Below, one piece after another: positions 1-8,173 of a stretch of DNA of 51,709 nucleotides; the stretch's first letter is position 1; each line of letters opens with the position of its first letter. The translations under genes and the position numbers were made by a program. The notes below the pieces were generated by a model. The model made no database searches and was not told where the DNA came from. It saw only the letters and a program-made list of their open reading frames with translations. The stretch comes from Bacteroidales bacterium (GTDB lineage Bacteria > Bacteroidota > Bacteroidia > Bacteroidales > UBA932), in NCBI GenBank assembly GCA_017549145.1, contig JAFYVM010000028.1, positions 1-51,709 on the forward strand. Reading direction: 5' to 3'.

Positions 1-141
1 ATTAGATATATACACTATTACAACAATGATAGAATCAAACTGAGGCTAAATGGAAAAAGCCCGGTACAATACCGAGCTTTATTCCAATCTAAGAGCGCCT
101 CTTAATAATGTTAAACCGTCCAACTTTTGGGGGTCACATCA
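1..141. mobile_element. Terminal fragment of an IS3-family (IS150-like) insertion sequence
   Basis: The segment near 115-141 contains GTCCAACTTTTGGGGGTCA. Its complement has the CCCC-AAAAGTTGGAC core that I recall from the terminal inverted repeats of IS150-group IS3 elements. Read inward on the minus strand, the terminus is followed by an AT-rich spacer and a strong hairpin with a T-run at 54-80, as expected for a terminator that blocks read-in transcription. No transposase reading frame is visible, so only an end of the element would lie in the window. The neighbouring lipoprotein gene stops at 175, about 35 bp away, and is intact. The call rests on remembered terminus patterns, so it is moderate to low in confidence. 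Confidence 0.4.
54..80 (-). terminator. Hairpin terminator inside the putative IS end
   Basis: The arms AAAGC-CGGTA and TACCG-GCTTT pair around a CAA loop. On the minus strand the stem is followed by TTTTT. It faces into the putative insertion sequence and would also stop transcripts leaving the gene run at 175-5712. Confidence 0.6.
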
Positions 142-174
142 AAGTCGGTCTTTTTTATTTCATAGTCTCTATTT

Positions 175-993
175 TTATTTTCTGGCGTCAATTCGTTTGC
201 GAAGTCCGGGAGAGACAAGAAGGTCTGCGTTTTCATCTGCATAATCAAGCCACCTGGTGGCTAATTCGTAATCCCCCATCATATAACTTGCAGTCGCCAT
301 GTTATACGCAGCGCATGCACTCTTCAGTTGATCCTTGACCTTTAGAAATTGCATCCAGATATCCATTGCTGCCTTCCAATCAAAGGCTTGAGCCTTTTCC
401 AGAGCAGTATACCATTCTGGAGATTCAAAATAATAAAGAGAATACTGCTCATGCTTCCACTGAGGCTCAAACGCTGTGGCTACTTCCTTTCCAGCTTCCC
501 ATCCTTGAGCCACCACCTCTTCAGTGTTACTCATAGACTCAGCCACACTGCTACCAGTAAAGAGTTGAACTTTATCTTTCTGATTCATAGCATCATAGCA
601 CCTCATAACGAAAGAAAAAGATGAAGACTGCAGATTAACCTTATCAAGCAAGAACACTACATCTGCTCCAGTCTGAACAAGGAGATTAAGCAGCGAATCT
701 CTATTAGCATAGTCAGATGCTGACTTCAGATTACTTACTTTTACTTTGCCGATAGAACTCTGATATCTATCCCTTAGATTCCAGGCAAATCCCTCGGCCA
801 TTGATTTAAGGAAAGGATCGTTCGGATATATACCATCCTGTCCATATGCAATGGTCACATTCTTGTCTGTAAGATCCACCTCGGCACGCGGAGCATACCT
901 CATCTCAACATCAAGAACATATCTGGCTGGAGCACATGAGATAAGCATCAAGACTCCAAGCAACGCAGTCAGTATATATCTTCCTTTTATCAT
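175..993 (-). CDS. Outer-membrane-type lipoprotein, DUF6340-like with TPR-like C-terminus
   Basis: A 272-residue protein with an N-terminal hydrophobic segment ending in a lipobox (LMLISC, Cys20), so probably lipid-anchored and exported. The middle part looks like a mixed alpha/beta domain (residues about 40-150). The C-terminal part (about 190-265) is helical, with AAYNMATASYMMGDYELA, which resembles a tetratricopeptide repeat. This matches my memory of the Bacteroidota family DUF6340, whose function is unknown. It follows rimO with a 4-base gap and is the last gene of the minus-strand run. No enzymatic motif is visible. It is intact despite lying next to the putative IS end. Confidence 0.7.
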   Translation of the reverse strand: MIKGRYILTALLGVLMLISCAPARYVLDVEMRYAPRAEVDLTDKNVTIAYGQDGIYPNDPFLKSMAEGFAWNLRDRYQSSIGKVKVSNLKSASDYANRDSLLNLLVQTGADVVFLLDKVNLQSSSFSFVMRCYDAMNQKDKVQLFTGSSVAESMSNTEEVVAQGWEAGKEVATAFEPQWKHEQYSLYYFESPEWYTALEKAQAFDWKAAMDIWMQFLKVKDQLKSACAAYNMATASYMMGDYELATRWLDYADENADLLVSPGLRKRIDARK

Positions 994-997
994 CAGA

Positions 998-2314
998 CTA
1001 AATTTCTACAAGTTCTGCTATAAGGTCGTATTCATCAGCGCCTGTGATCTGCACAGTCACAAACTCTCCTATCAGAGAATATGGATCTACAGGTCCCATC
1101 ACCTGAGCATCATACTTAACAAGAATCTCTCCATCAACCTCAGGAGTCTCGAACTCACTGCGGCATACAAAGACTCCATCAACGAAGTCATCCACCACAA
1201 CCTTTACTTGAGTTCCAACGCGTGACTGATTGAAATCCAACGAGATACTACTCTGTAAAGTCATAAGCTGATCGAGTCTCTCCTGCTTTACTTTTGCAGA
1301 TATGCTATCCTTGAAATTCTCAGCTCCGTATGTACCCTCTTCCTCAGAATACTTAAAGGCACCGAGTCTCTCAAAACGAGCCTCCTTGGCAAACTCAAGG
1401 AGCTCATTGAAATCTCTCTTACCCTCACCAGGATGTCCGACAATCATAGTTGTACGAAGCACCACCCCCGGCACTCTTTCGCGCATCTTGCTGATAAGTT
1501 CACGTGTCCATGCACCGGTAACGTGGCGATGCATGTTGTCAAGCACCTTATCAGAAATATGCTGAAGAGGAATATCCATATAACGGCATACCTTAGGATT
1601 ATTGGCCATCTGATCAAGCACATCCTCTGGGAATGCAGCTGGATATGAATAATGGATTCTGATCCACTCAATTCCTTCAACTTCAGAAAGCTTCTGTAGA
1701 AGTTCTGCTAGAGCTCTACGACGATAAAGATCTAAGCCATAATAAGTTGTATCCTGAGCAATAATAATAAGCTCCTTAACACCCTTATCAGCCAGCTGAG
1801 TAGCTTCCTCCACCAGCTTCTCCATAGGAACAGACTTGTGCGCACCTCTGATGAAAGGTATAGCACAGTATGAACATCTACGGTCACAGCCCTCTGAAAT
1901 CTTCAGATAGGCATAATGAGATGGTGTTGTAAGGTATCTGCCAGTAACAATATCATCAGAAGGCTCACCGCCCAAAGCCTTTACAACCGGGCCAAACTCT
2001 CTTGCCCCGAACCATCCATCAACTTCAGGAATCAATTCAGGCAATTCTGAGCCGTATCTCTGCGACAAACAGCCAAATACAATAACCTTACCCACTTCTC
2101 CCCTGTTTTTGCGCTCTACACCCTCTAGAACAGCCTGTACAGACTCTTCCTTGGCATCACCGATAAATCCGCATGTATTTATCAGAAGCACATCAACGGA
2201 AACATCCTCTCCCTCGGGAATAATCTCATAGAGAGACTCCACCTGGGAAAGGATATGTTCTGTATCGACCTTGTTCTTAGAACATCCCAAGGTCAAAGTT
2301 TGTAGTTTCATCAT
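998..2314 (-). CDS. rimO: Ribosomal protein uS12 methylthiotransferase RimO
   Basis: A 438-residue radical-SAM enzyme that adds a methylthio group to the conserved aspartate of ribosomal protein uS12. Three cysteines of the N-terminal UPF0004 domain are present (TLGCSKNKVD, NTCGFIGDAKEE, FGCLSQ), which bind the auxiliary 4Fe-4S cluster. The radical-SAM CxxxCxxC motif is CDRRCSYC at about residue 143. The C-terminal part (about 370-438) fits the TRAM domain. Length matches the family. The gene ends in TAG and is 6 bases downstream of the DUF5606 gene. The start could be either of two adjacent ATGs. Confidence 0.95.
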   Translation of the reverse strand: MMKLQTLTLGCSKNKVDTEHILSQVESLYEIIPEGEDVSVDVLLINTCGFIGDAKEESVQAVLEGVERKNRGEVGKVIVFGCLSQRYGSELPELIPEVDGWFGAREFGPVVKALGGEPSDDIVTGRYLTTPSHYAYLKISEGCDRRCSYCAIPFIRGAHKSVPMEKLVEEATQLADKGVKELIIIAQDTTYYGLDLYRRRALAELLQKLSEVEGIEWIRIHYSYPAAFPEDVLDQMANNPKVCRYMDIPLQHISDKVLDNMHRHVTGAWTRELISKMRERVPGVVLRTTMIVGHPGEGKRDFNELLEFAKEARFERLGAFKYSEEEGTYGAENFKDSISAKVKQERLDQLMTLQSSISLDFNQSRVGTQVKVVVDDFVDGVFVCRSEFETPEVDGEILVKYDAQVMGPVDPYSLIGEFVTVQITGADEYDLIAELVEI

Positions 2315-2320
2315 ATTGAA

Positions 2321-2746
2321 TTACTCCTGCTCAGCAGCTACTTCCTCATCGAGATCTACGAAATCCAGAGAAGCATACTTCTTAAGACAGTTGTACCAAT
2401 CAACAACCTTCTTCATGTGTGATACATAGAAACGATCACGGTCATAAGCTGGAAGAGCTTTCTCGAAAAGAGCCTTGAGCTCATCAGCAGAAGCCTTAGA
2501 AGTTGGAGCATCAGCCTCACCGAGAACCTCGTGCAAGTTAACGAAAACCTCCTGAAGTTTTACCTCCTCCTCATCAGTATAGATAGAGATATCAGCAAGT
2601 GAAGTAATCTTGCTGCTCATGCCAAATGCGCTTCTCTTCTTGTCTACCAAAGACTCAGCAATCACACCGTTTCTAGCGTGTGAAACGTACAAAAACAGGC
2701 CGCTCTGACCTGAAACAGACAAAATTTTAGAAAGATCTGTCTTCAT
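2321..2746 (-). CDS. DUF5606 family protein
   Basis: A conserved Bacteroidota protein of unknown function, 141 residues from the ATG at 2746. I chose this start because the protein then begins MKTDLSKILSVSGQSGL; an upstream in-frame start would add 15 unconserved residues. An SH3-like N-terminal half seems likely (short beta-rich stretches, residues 1-70), followed by a helical region with FYVSHMKKVVDWYNCLKKYA. It lies between coaE and rimO, a placement I recall in other Bacteroidales. No catalytic motif, signal peptide or membrane segment is seen. Confidence 0.75.
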   Translation of the reverse strand: MKTDLSKILSVSGQSGLFLYVSHARNGVIAESLVDKKRSAFGMSSKITSLADISIYTDEEEVKLQEVFVNLHEVLGEADAPTSKASADELKALFEKALPAYDRDRFYVSHMKKVVDWYNCLKKYASLDFVDLDEEVAAEQE

Positions 2747-2817
2747 AAGTATTAAATTTGTTAAATTATTAATATTCAATTCGCGAAACAAATTTGTTTT
2801 AGGTTATAACATTTTTG

Positions 2818-3420
2818 TTAACCCTGTTTTTCCACAAATTCGCTCAATTTTTCTCTCAACTCATCGGTTGTTCCGGCGTTTTCACAGACCTCAAAAGGCA
2901 CACTGCAAAACTGCTCTAGTTGGTCAAGGGAGTTCATCATTTTCTGCTTCTGAATCCTCGCTCTCACCTGCTCTTCAGATGAAGAATCACGCTCCATTGC
3001 TCGACGGATCCTTACTTCAAAAGGTGCTGTAACAACCAGGGCAAAATCGCCGAATCCCTTGAAATATTCCTTCTCTAAAATCGTTGCCGACTCTAGAATA
3101 TGGACCTTAGCCGGATGCTCATTCATCCATTTCTCCAGGTCCTCTTTCAATGCAGGAAACACCAAGGCCTCGACCTTATCCAATGCTTCCCCATCTGAAA
3201 AAATCTTGCGAGCTAAAGCAGCTGGCATAAATAATCCAGACTCATCTCGCAAATCACATCCTAATTCCCTCTCAATATCACAAAGAAGAGTCGGATGCTC
3301 TTCATACAATTCCTTCACTCTTTTATCCGCGCAATAAACCGGAAAGCCATACATTTCATTAAGCATTCCAGCTGCAACGGATTTACCGCTGCCTATTCCG
3401 CCTGAAAGAATCAGTATCAT
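2818..3420 (-). CDS. coaE: Dephospho-CoA kinase
   Basis: Phosphorylates the 3'-hydroxyl of dephospho-CoA, the last step of coenzyme A synthesis in the cytosol. The P-loop GGIGSGKS sits at the very N-terminus, which supports the ATG at 3420 rather than an upstream alternative. That ATG overlaps the stop of the ybbR-like gene (ATGA, 4 bases), implying translational coupling. YCADKRVKELYEEHP after the P-loop and the lid-region RAMERD are typical of the family. The 200-residue length is normal. Confidence 0.93.
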   Translation of the reverse strand: MILILSGGIGSGKSVAAGMLNEMYGFPVYCADKRVKELYEEHPTLLCDIERELGCDLRDESGLFMPAALARKIFSDGEALDKVEALVFPALKEDLEKWMNEHPAKVHILESATILEKEYFKGFGDFALVVTAPFEVRIRRAMERDSSSEEQVRARIQKQKMMNSLDQLEQFCSVPFEVCENAGTTDELREKLSEFVEKQG

Positions 3421-4391
3421 TTCTCCACCACAATACACTCTACATACGGAGGGTCAACCTCATAAACGATGACGCCATCGCGTGGAGCAGTCAATTTAAC
3501 GCGACATTTGCCGCTAAGTGACTCCTGAAACTCATTATAATCCACTACAAGACTTACATCCTCTGTGAATCCGGCAACAGGAGGAAATTCATATTTAAGT
3601 TTAATCTTTGCTACAGACGGATACACTGACAATGTCTTACCTGCAGGCACATTCACAGTCTTGATAGGAGCAACTGATTGAAGTTCAGTAAAGCGCACCA
3701 CATCAATCGAATATCTCACCTCAGGTTCAGACATTCTCACGCCCTTAATTGTCTCCAGTTTGACGTTTCCGCTCACATTAGTGTGTAGGTCAGAACGTCT
3801 GATAGGCTCAGTCTTAACGACATCAAGTCCATCAATCCTGAATGGCTCACCATAAACTATCACCGAATCAGGCTCTACCACTACTCCACTATCAGACATA
3901 TACTGCTGTCTGTAGGAAATAGAAAGAATCGGCTCAATCGGCAATTTCTTATGATGCTCGAACGGGAATCGATAAAAGAGCGTATCTGCATTAAAGTACT
4001 CCACAGATATGTTATTGTTGAATATCTGGCCAGAGTACTCCATAAGATCTGTCGAGAGAATATAGTACTCATCTCCAGACTTATGCTTCATTGCTGAAGC
4101 TGGGAATGTAACCTCTACGCGCTGATTCTTATCCTTCAGATTATACATCAAGAGCTTGTATCCTGTAGCTCTGCACTTTGCTGTAACCTGACACTCATTG
4201 ATTGACTTAGGAGCGTGTCCGTCTATATTGGAAACTGCCACAATAGAAGCCTGTAAGTTGTCATTGTACTTCAAGGCCATATTGTGGATAATCCATATAC
4301 TAAAAGCCAACAGGAGAGCAAGCAGAAGTACTGCCCAATCTCTCCCGTCGAAATTCAAAGAGTTAAAGATTCTCTTAAAGAAATCCTTCAT
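3417..4391 (-). CDS. YbbR-like domain membrane protein
   Basis: A 324-residue protein with one N-terminal membrane segment (about residues 19-40, WAVLLLALLLAFSIWI) and a long beta-rich extracytoplasmic part. The latter fits repeated YbbR/CdaR-type domains (for example KLPIEPILSISYRQQY and the C-terminal VKLTAPRDGVIVYEVDPPYVE). In Firmicutes the related CdaR regulates the diadenylate cyclase CdaA; no cyclase gene is nearby, so this role is not implied here. The gene lies between yajC and coaE and overlaps coaE by 4 bases, a common Bacteroidales order. Its biochemical function is unknown. Confidence 0.75.
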   Translation of the reverse strand: MKDFFKRIFNSLNFDGRDWAVLLLALLLAFSIWIIHNMALKYNDNLQASIVAVSNIDGHAPKSINECQVTAKCRATGYKLLMYNLKDKNQRVEVTFPASAMKHKSGDEYYILSTDLMEYSGQIFNNNISVEYFNADTLFYRFPFEHHKKLPIEPILSISYRQQYMSDSGVVVEPDSVIVYGEPFRIDGLDVVKTEPIRRSDLHTNVSGNVKLETIKGVRMSEPEVRYSIDVVRFTELQSVAPIKTVNVPAGKTLSVYPSVAKIKLKYEFPPVAGFTEDVSLVVDYNEFQESLSGKCRVKLTAPRDGVIVYEVDPPYVECIVVEK

Positions 4392-4406
4392 CTTATAAGA
4401 TGTAAA

Positions 4407-4715
4407 TTACTGCTGTACAGAGAAATCCTTTACAATAGCCTGCTTGCTTACGCGGATCTTTACATTGTTGTCAACCTCGATAAGCACGCTATCTTCCTTA
4501 ACCTCACATACAGTTCCGTAGATACCTCCGATAGTAACCACCTTATCACCTTTCTTAAGGCTGTCGCGGAAATTCTGAAGTTCCTTCTGCTGCTTTCTCT
4601 GTGGACGGATCATAAAGAACCACATTACTCCGAAGATAAGAGCAAGCATAATCCACATCTGCCATCCACCGCCTTGCTGTCCTGCAGCAGCCTGTAAAAT
4701 TGTAAACATAGTCAT
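4407..4715 (-). CDS. yajC: Preprotein translocase subunit YajC
   Basis: A small single-pass membrane protein that associates with SecDF and supports Sec-dependent export. The 102-residue product has one membrane segment (WIMLALIFGVMWFFMIRP) followed by the basic family signature RPQRKQQKE. A cytosolic beta domain (KKGDKVVTIGGIYGTV) comes next. The ATG at 4715 is preferred over a TTG six bases upstream; an ATG at 4709 is also possible. The gene is 15 bases upstream of the YbbR-like gene. Confidence 0.93.
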   Translation of the reverse strand: MTMFTILQAAAGQQGGGWQMWIMLALIFGVMWFFMIRPQRKQQKELQNFRDSLKKGDKVVTIGGIYGTVCEVKEDSVLIEVDNNVKIRVSKQAIVKDFSVQQ

Positions 4716-4752
4716 ATTCAATTATTTGGTTTGTGTTATATAATGTCTTTAA

Positions 4753-5712
4753 TTACATAAGTCCCTTGCCTTCCTTAGCAACCTGACCCTCATCTGCAAG
4801 CTTCTGGATCAGTCTGTCAAGAAGACCATTCACAAATGAGCGGCTCTTTGGAGTGCCATAGAACTTAGAAATCTCTACATACTCGTTAATAGTGACCTTC
4901 ACTGGAATTGTAGGGAATGAAGCTGCCTCTGCAAGTCCCATCACGATAAGAACCATATCCGTAGAGAACAATCTGTCTTTCTCCCAACCAGTCACAGACT
5001 CAGATACCATAGCCGAGTATCTCTCATAAGCAGCGAAAGAAGACTGAAGAAGCTTTCTTACAAATGCAAGATCGCTCTCAACATCGCTTCCGGCCATCAT
5101 CTCACTCTGGTAAAGAGGAAGAAGGCTCCAGCTTTCACCCTTCGCAAAACCCTTGAGAGTCTTGCAGCACCAAGTCAACGAGTATGCCAAATCATCATTC
5201 CAGTACAATGACTTATCCTCGAGAATCTGATCAAGTTCCTCACTATCAACGAACTCTTCCTCATAGATACGAGTGAAAAGCTTGCAGTCCTCAGCAAGAG
5301 AACGTTTCTCAGATGCCATATATTCAGCATAATACTCCTTGCTCTGAACAGAGTTCAATACCTTCTTGAGGAACAAGTCATACTGGTCCCAAGAGAATTT
5401 CTTCTTCTTGAACACCTTCTGGAAGTCTACATCTTCATCAAGAAGCTTTGCAAGAGCATTTTCAGCAAACTTAGTGTTAGGATTGCGCTCCTCCTCTGTA
5501 GGGTTGAACTTAGCCTTGGCAGCATCGATTCTTGCCTGAGCCAACTTGGTCAAAGGAGACACGATGCCGAGCATATAAACATAAAGGTCTCTTGTGGCTT
5601 CACAAGACAAATCAAGCTGTGAAAGAGCCTGAGAAAGAGACATATTGTCAGAGAGCACGCTGCTATACAAGACTTTAAAAGCCTTAAGTCTTAATATTCG
5701 TCTATTAAGCAT
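4753..5712 (-). CDS. nusB: Transcription antitermination factor NusB (long Bacteroidota form)
   Basis: NusB binds boxA RNA together with ribosomal protein uS10 in rRNA antitermination. The product is about 319 residues, twice the usual proteobacterial length. This fits the Bacteroidota form, in which a long N-terminal helical region precedes the NusB core. The core is seen in the C-terminal third (VLIVMGLAEAASFPTIPVKV, INEYVEISKFYGTPKSRSFV, NGLLDRL). The ATG at 5712 gives MLNRRILRLKAFKVLYS, the conserved family start. A TATATTTG -7 box on the minus strand at 5734-5741 is consistent with a short leader. It is the first gene of the run down to 175. Confidence 0.9.
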   Translation of the reverse strand: MLNRRILRLKAFKVLYSSVLSDNMSLSQALSQLDLSCEATRDLYVYMLGIVSPLTKLAQARIDAAKAKFNPTEEERNPNTKFAENALAKLLDEDVDFQKVFKKKKFSWDQYDLFLKKVLNSVQSKEYYAEYMASEKRSLAEDCKLFTRIYEEEFVDSEELDQILEDKSLYWNDDLAYSLTWCCKTLKGFAKGESWSLLPLYQSEMMAGSDVESDLAFVRKLLQSSFAAYERYSAMVSESVTGWEKDRLFSTDMVLIVMGLAEAASFPTIPVKVTINEYVEISKFYGTPKSRSFVNGLLDRLIQKLADEGQVAKEGKGLM

Positions 5713-5733
5713 AATTTTAATCGAAATTTTACG

Positions 5734-5741
5734 CAAATATA
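5734..5741 (-). promoter_or_regulatory. Bacteroidota -7 box for nusB run
   Basis: TATATTTG on the minus strand matches TAnnTTTG and lies 22 bases upstream of the nusB ATG. It is part of a divergent promoter region with the DUF3276 gene. Confidence 0.6.
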
Positions 5742-5763
5742 CACCGATTTTCAGAAAAAACTC

Positions 5764-5771
5764 TAACTTTG
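5764..5771 (+). promoter_or_regulatory. Bacteroidota -7 box for DUF3276-nadE
   Basis: TAACTTTG on the plus strand matches TAnnTTTG and lies 28 bases upstream of the ATG at 5800. Confidence 0.6.
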
Positions 5772-5799
5772 TAGAGATTTACATTAAAAAATACATATT

Positions 5800-6138
5800 A
5801 TGTACAGTGAGGATTATGATGGAGCAAATGCTCAGGAGCGTTCTGGTGAGGATGTATTCTCAAAACCAGTGAGAGCCGGTAAACGTACTTATTTCTTTGA
5901 CGTTAAGGCTACAAAGGGAAATGATTACTATTTGACCATCACGGAGAGTAAGCGCAAGGTTGATGCGAATGGTCATTTCTCATATGACAAGCACAAGATT
6001 TTCCTTTATAAGGAGGATTTTGAAAAGTTCACAGAGGGTCTTGAGGAAGTTATCGGATATATCAAGAATAACTGTCTTAAGAATGGAGGTCAGCCTTCAG
6101 CAGAGAATTTCTCAGATGTAAATTTTGAAGAACTTTAA
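5800..6138 (+). CDS. DUF3276 family PUR-type nucleic-acid-binding protein
   Basis: A 112-residue protein with the beta-beta-beta-alpha pattern of the bacterial PUR-alpha-like family: GKRTYFFDVKATKGNDYYLT, then ITESKR, then HKIFLYKEDFEKFTEGLEEV. Family members bind single-stranded DNA or RNA. The cellular role in Bacteroidota is not settled. The first 25 residues are acidic and probably disordered. The stop codon abuts the nadE ATG with no gap, so the two are probably co-transcribed. Confidence 0.85.
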   Translation: MYSEDYDGANAQERSGEDVFSKPVRAGKRTYFFDVKATKGNDYYLTITESKRKVDANGHFSYDKHKIFLYKEDFEKFTEGLEEVIGYIKNNCLKNGGQPSAENFSDVNFEEL

Positions 6139-8058
6139 ATGAAAAATTACGGTTTCATCCGTGTTGCGGCTGCTGTTCCGACAATCAAGGTCGCAAACAC
6201 AATATTTAATACGGAGGAAATAAGCAGAATTACAAGCGAAGCATTCGACAAGAAGGTTTCGCTTGTTGTGTTTCCAGAGTTATCCATCACAGGCAGCACC
6301 TGTGGCGATCTTATCGGCATGTCCACCATGCTGGAACAGGCAGAGCAAGGAGTACGAGACATCGTAGAGTTTAGCCGCGGTAAAGCCACTGCAATCGTTG
6401 TCGGTACCCCGGTAAGACATCTGGGACGCATCTACAATTGCGCAGCTGTCATCCGTAACGGAGAGCTCAAAGGACTTGTACCTAAGATTCACATTCCAAA
6501 CGGAGGATTTGCCTTCGCTTCCGGAAGCGAACTTCTTCCTGGTTCACAGATCAGATATGCAGGACTTCAATGTCCGATCTCCCCTAACCTGCTCTTTGAA
6601 TTCAAGGGATTCACATTTGCAGTTGAGATAGGAGAAGACATCAACAGTCCGACACCTCCATCCGCATTCAGCACACTTGCAGGAGCACAGATAATCGCAC
6701 ATCCAGCAGCTGATAGCGAAGTGGTTGTCAAGGACTTACGCAGAAGACAGACTCTTTCTGAGAATAGTGCTAAATGCGTCTGCGGATACATCCACGCCGG
6801 TGCAGGATTCGGAGAATCAACTCAGGATCTTGCCTTTGCCGGAGCAACAGGAATTTATGAAGCCGGTCAGGCACTCGAAGAAAACGAAAGATTCCAGATG
6901 GAGTCATCTCTCACTATAGCGGATCTCGATATTGAAAGGATTTCAAATATGAGAGCCCGCAGCAGCAGTTTCAAAAGCTACTGTCCTGACGGAAAATCAA
7001 ACGCTGCATTCAACAGTCTGTTCACAGTTGTCCCTATGGGCAACCTCAGCACAACAGATTTCGAGGAGGATCTTTACAGATTTGTCGAGCCACATCCGTT
7101 CACTCCGTTCGGTCAGGAAGAAGACATCTGCAGAGAGGCTGTCGACATTCAGGTAAGCGCTCTTGCCAAGAGACTTTCGCACATCAACTGCAAGACCGCA
7201 GTCATCGGTATTTCAGGAGGTCTGGACAGCACCCTGGCTCTTCTTTCTACAGCTCTTACGTTTGATAGACTCGGCTGGTCAAGAGACCGCATCATCGGCA
7301 TCACAATGCCTGGTTACGGAACAACTTCCAGAACCAAGAACAACGCATCAGAATTGATGGATGCCTTGGGTATCACATCTCGCGAAATCCCCATTGCAGC
7401 TGCATGTGACCAGCATTTTGCTGACATTCAGCACGATCCGACAGTTCGCGACGCAACATACGAGAACACCCAGGCTCGCGAAAGAACTCAGATCCTTATG
7501 GACGTAGCGAACCAGACTGGCGGAATCGTTATCGGTACCGGTGACCTTTCTGAGCTTGCACTTGGTTGGGCGACTTACAATGGAGACCACATGTCAATGT
7601 ACGGACTTAATGCCGGCATCCCTAAGACAATGGTTCGCAGTATGGTCGAGTGGATTGCAGAAAACAGATTCTTCAAGGTAAGATCTATCTTGATGGACAT
7701 CATCGACACTCCAATCAGCCCAGAGCTTCTCCCTGCTGCAGAAACCGGAGAGATCAAACAGGTAACAGAAGACCTCGTGGGACCATACGAACTCCACGAC
7801 TTCTTCCTCTACCACTTCATGGGCCATGGCTATACTCCAGAGAAGGTGTACTTCCTTGCACGCAGGGCACTTCCGACCTACGATGACAAGACCATAAAGA
7901 AATGGCTAAAGACCTTTATCAGAAGGTTCTTCAGCCAGCAGTTCAAACGTTCATGTCTTCCAGACGGTCCACAGGTAGTTTCCATCTCCCTCTCCCCTCG
8001 CGGAGGCTGGGCGATGCCTTCCGACGCCTACAGCGACGCGTTCCTAAATACCTTGTAG
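6139..8058 (+). CDS. nadE: NAD(+) synthase with degenerate glutaminase domain
   Basis: A 639-residue, two-domain NAD synthase that amidates nicotinic acid adenine dinucleotide. The C-terminal synthetase domain is intact, with the PP-loop signature GISGGLDSTLAL (about residue 355) and YNGDHMSMYGLNAG. The N-terminal nitrilase-type domain normally makes ammonia from glutamine with a Glu-Lys-Cys triad. Glu47 (FPELSITG) and Lys116 (VPKIHIPN) are in place. The nucleophile position, usually within ICEDLW, here reads IGEDIN: residue 165 is glycine (codon GGA, 6631-6633). The segment after the lysine also lacks the usual PNY-EFYE pattern. I infer that the enzyme uses free ammonia or another ammonia source. 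Confidence 0.93.
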   Translation: MKNYGFIRVAAAVPTIKVANTIFNTEEISRITSEAFDKKVSLVVFPELSITGSTCGDLIGMSTMLEQAEQGVRDIVEFSRGKATAIVVGTPVRHLGRIYNCAAVIRNGELKGLVPKIHIPNGGFAFASGSELLPGSQIRYAGLQCPISPNLLFEFKGFTFAVEIGEDINSPTPPSAFSTLAGAQIIAHPAADSEVVVKDLRRRQTLSENSAKCVCGYIHAGAGFGESTQDLAFAGATGIYEAGQALEENERFQMESSLTIADLDIERISNMRARSSSFKSYCPDGKSNAAFNSLFTVVPMGNLSTTDFEEDLYRFVEPHPFTPFGQEEDICREAVDIQVSALAKRLSHINCKTAVIGISGGLDSTLALLSTALTFDRLGWSRDRIIGITMPGYGTTSRTKNNASELMDALGITSREIPIAAACDQHFADIQHDPTVRDATYENTQARERTQILMDVANQTGGIVIGTGDLSELALGWATYNGDHMSMYGLNAGIPKTMVRSMVEWIAENRFFKVRSILMDIIDTPISPELLPAAETGEIKQVTEDLVGPYELHDFFLYHFMGHGYTPEKVYFLARRALPTYDDKTIKKWLKTFIRRFFSQQFKRSCLPDGPQVVSISLSPRGGWAMPSDAYSDAFLNTL

Positions 8059-8065
8059 CCGTTTT

Positions 8066-8166
8066 ACGTAACTGATTATGAATCAACAACATAAAAGTGC
8101 GATGGTGGGCAAAATTGCCCACCATCGCACTTTTATATAATTCACTATCAACACATTACATAAAAC
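8066..8166. terminator. Bidirectional terminator within an extragenic inverted repeat
   Basis: A 20-bp perfect stem (8093-8112 with 8115-8134, core GTGCGATGGTGGGC) ends in AAAA/TTTT on both sides and sits between the convergent genes nadE and the phosphorylase. Pairing extends outward: the flank GCCGTTTTACGTAA near 8057-8071 matches TTACATAAAACGGC near 8157-8170 with one mismatch. The right flank shares sequence with the flank of the terminator at 48645-48710. Confidence 0.85.
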
Positions 8167-8173
8167 GGCCGCG

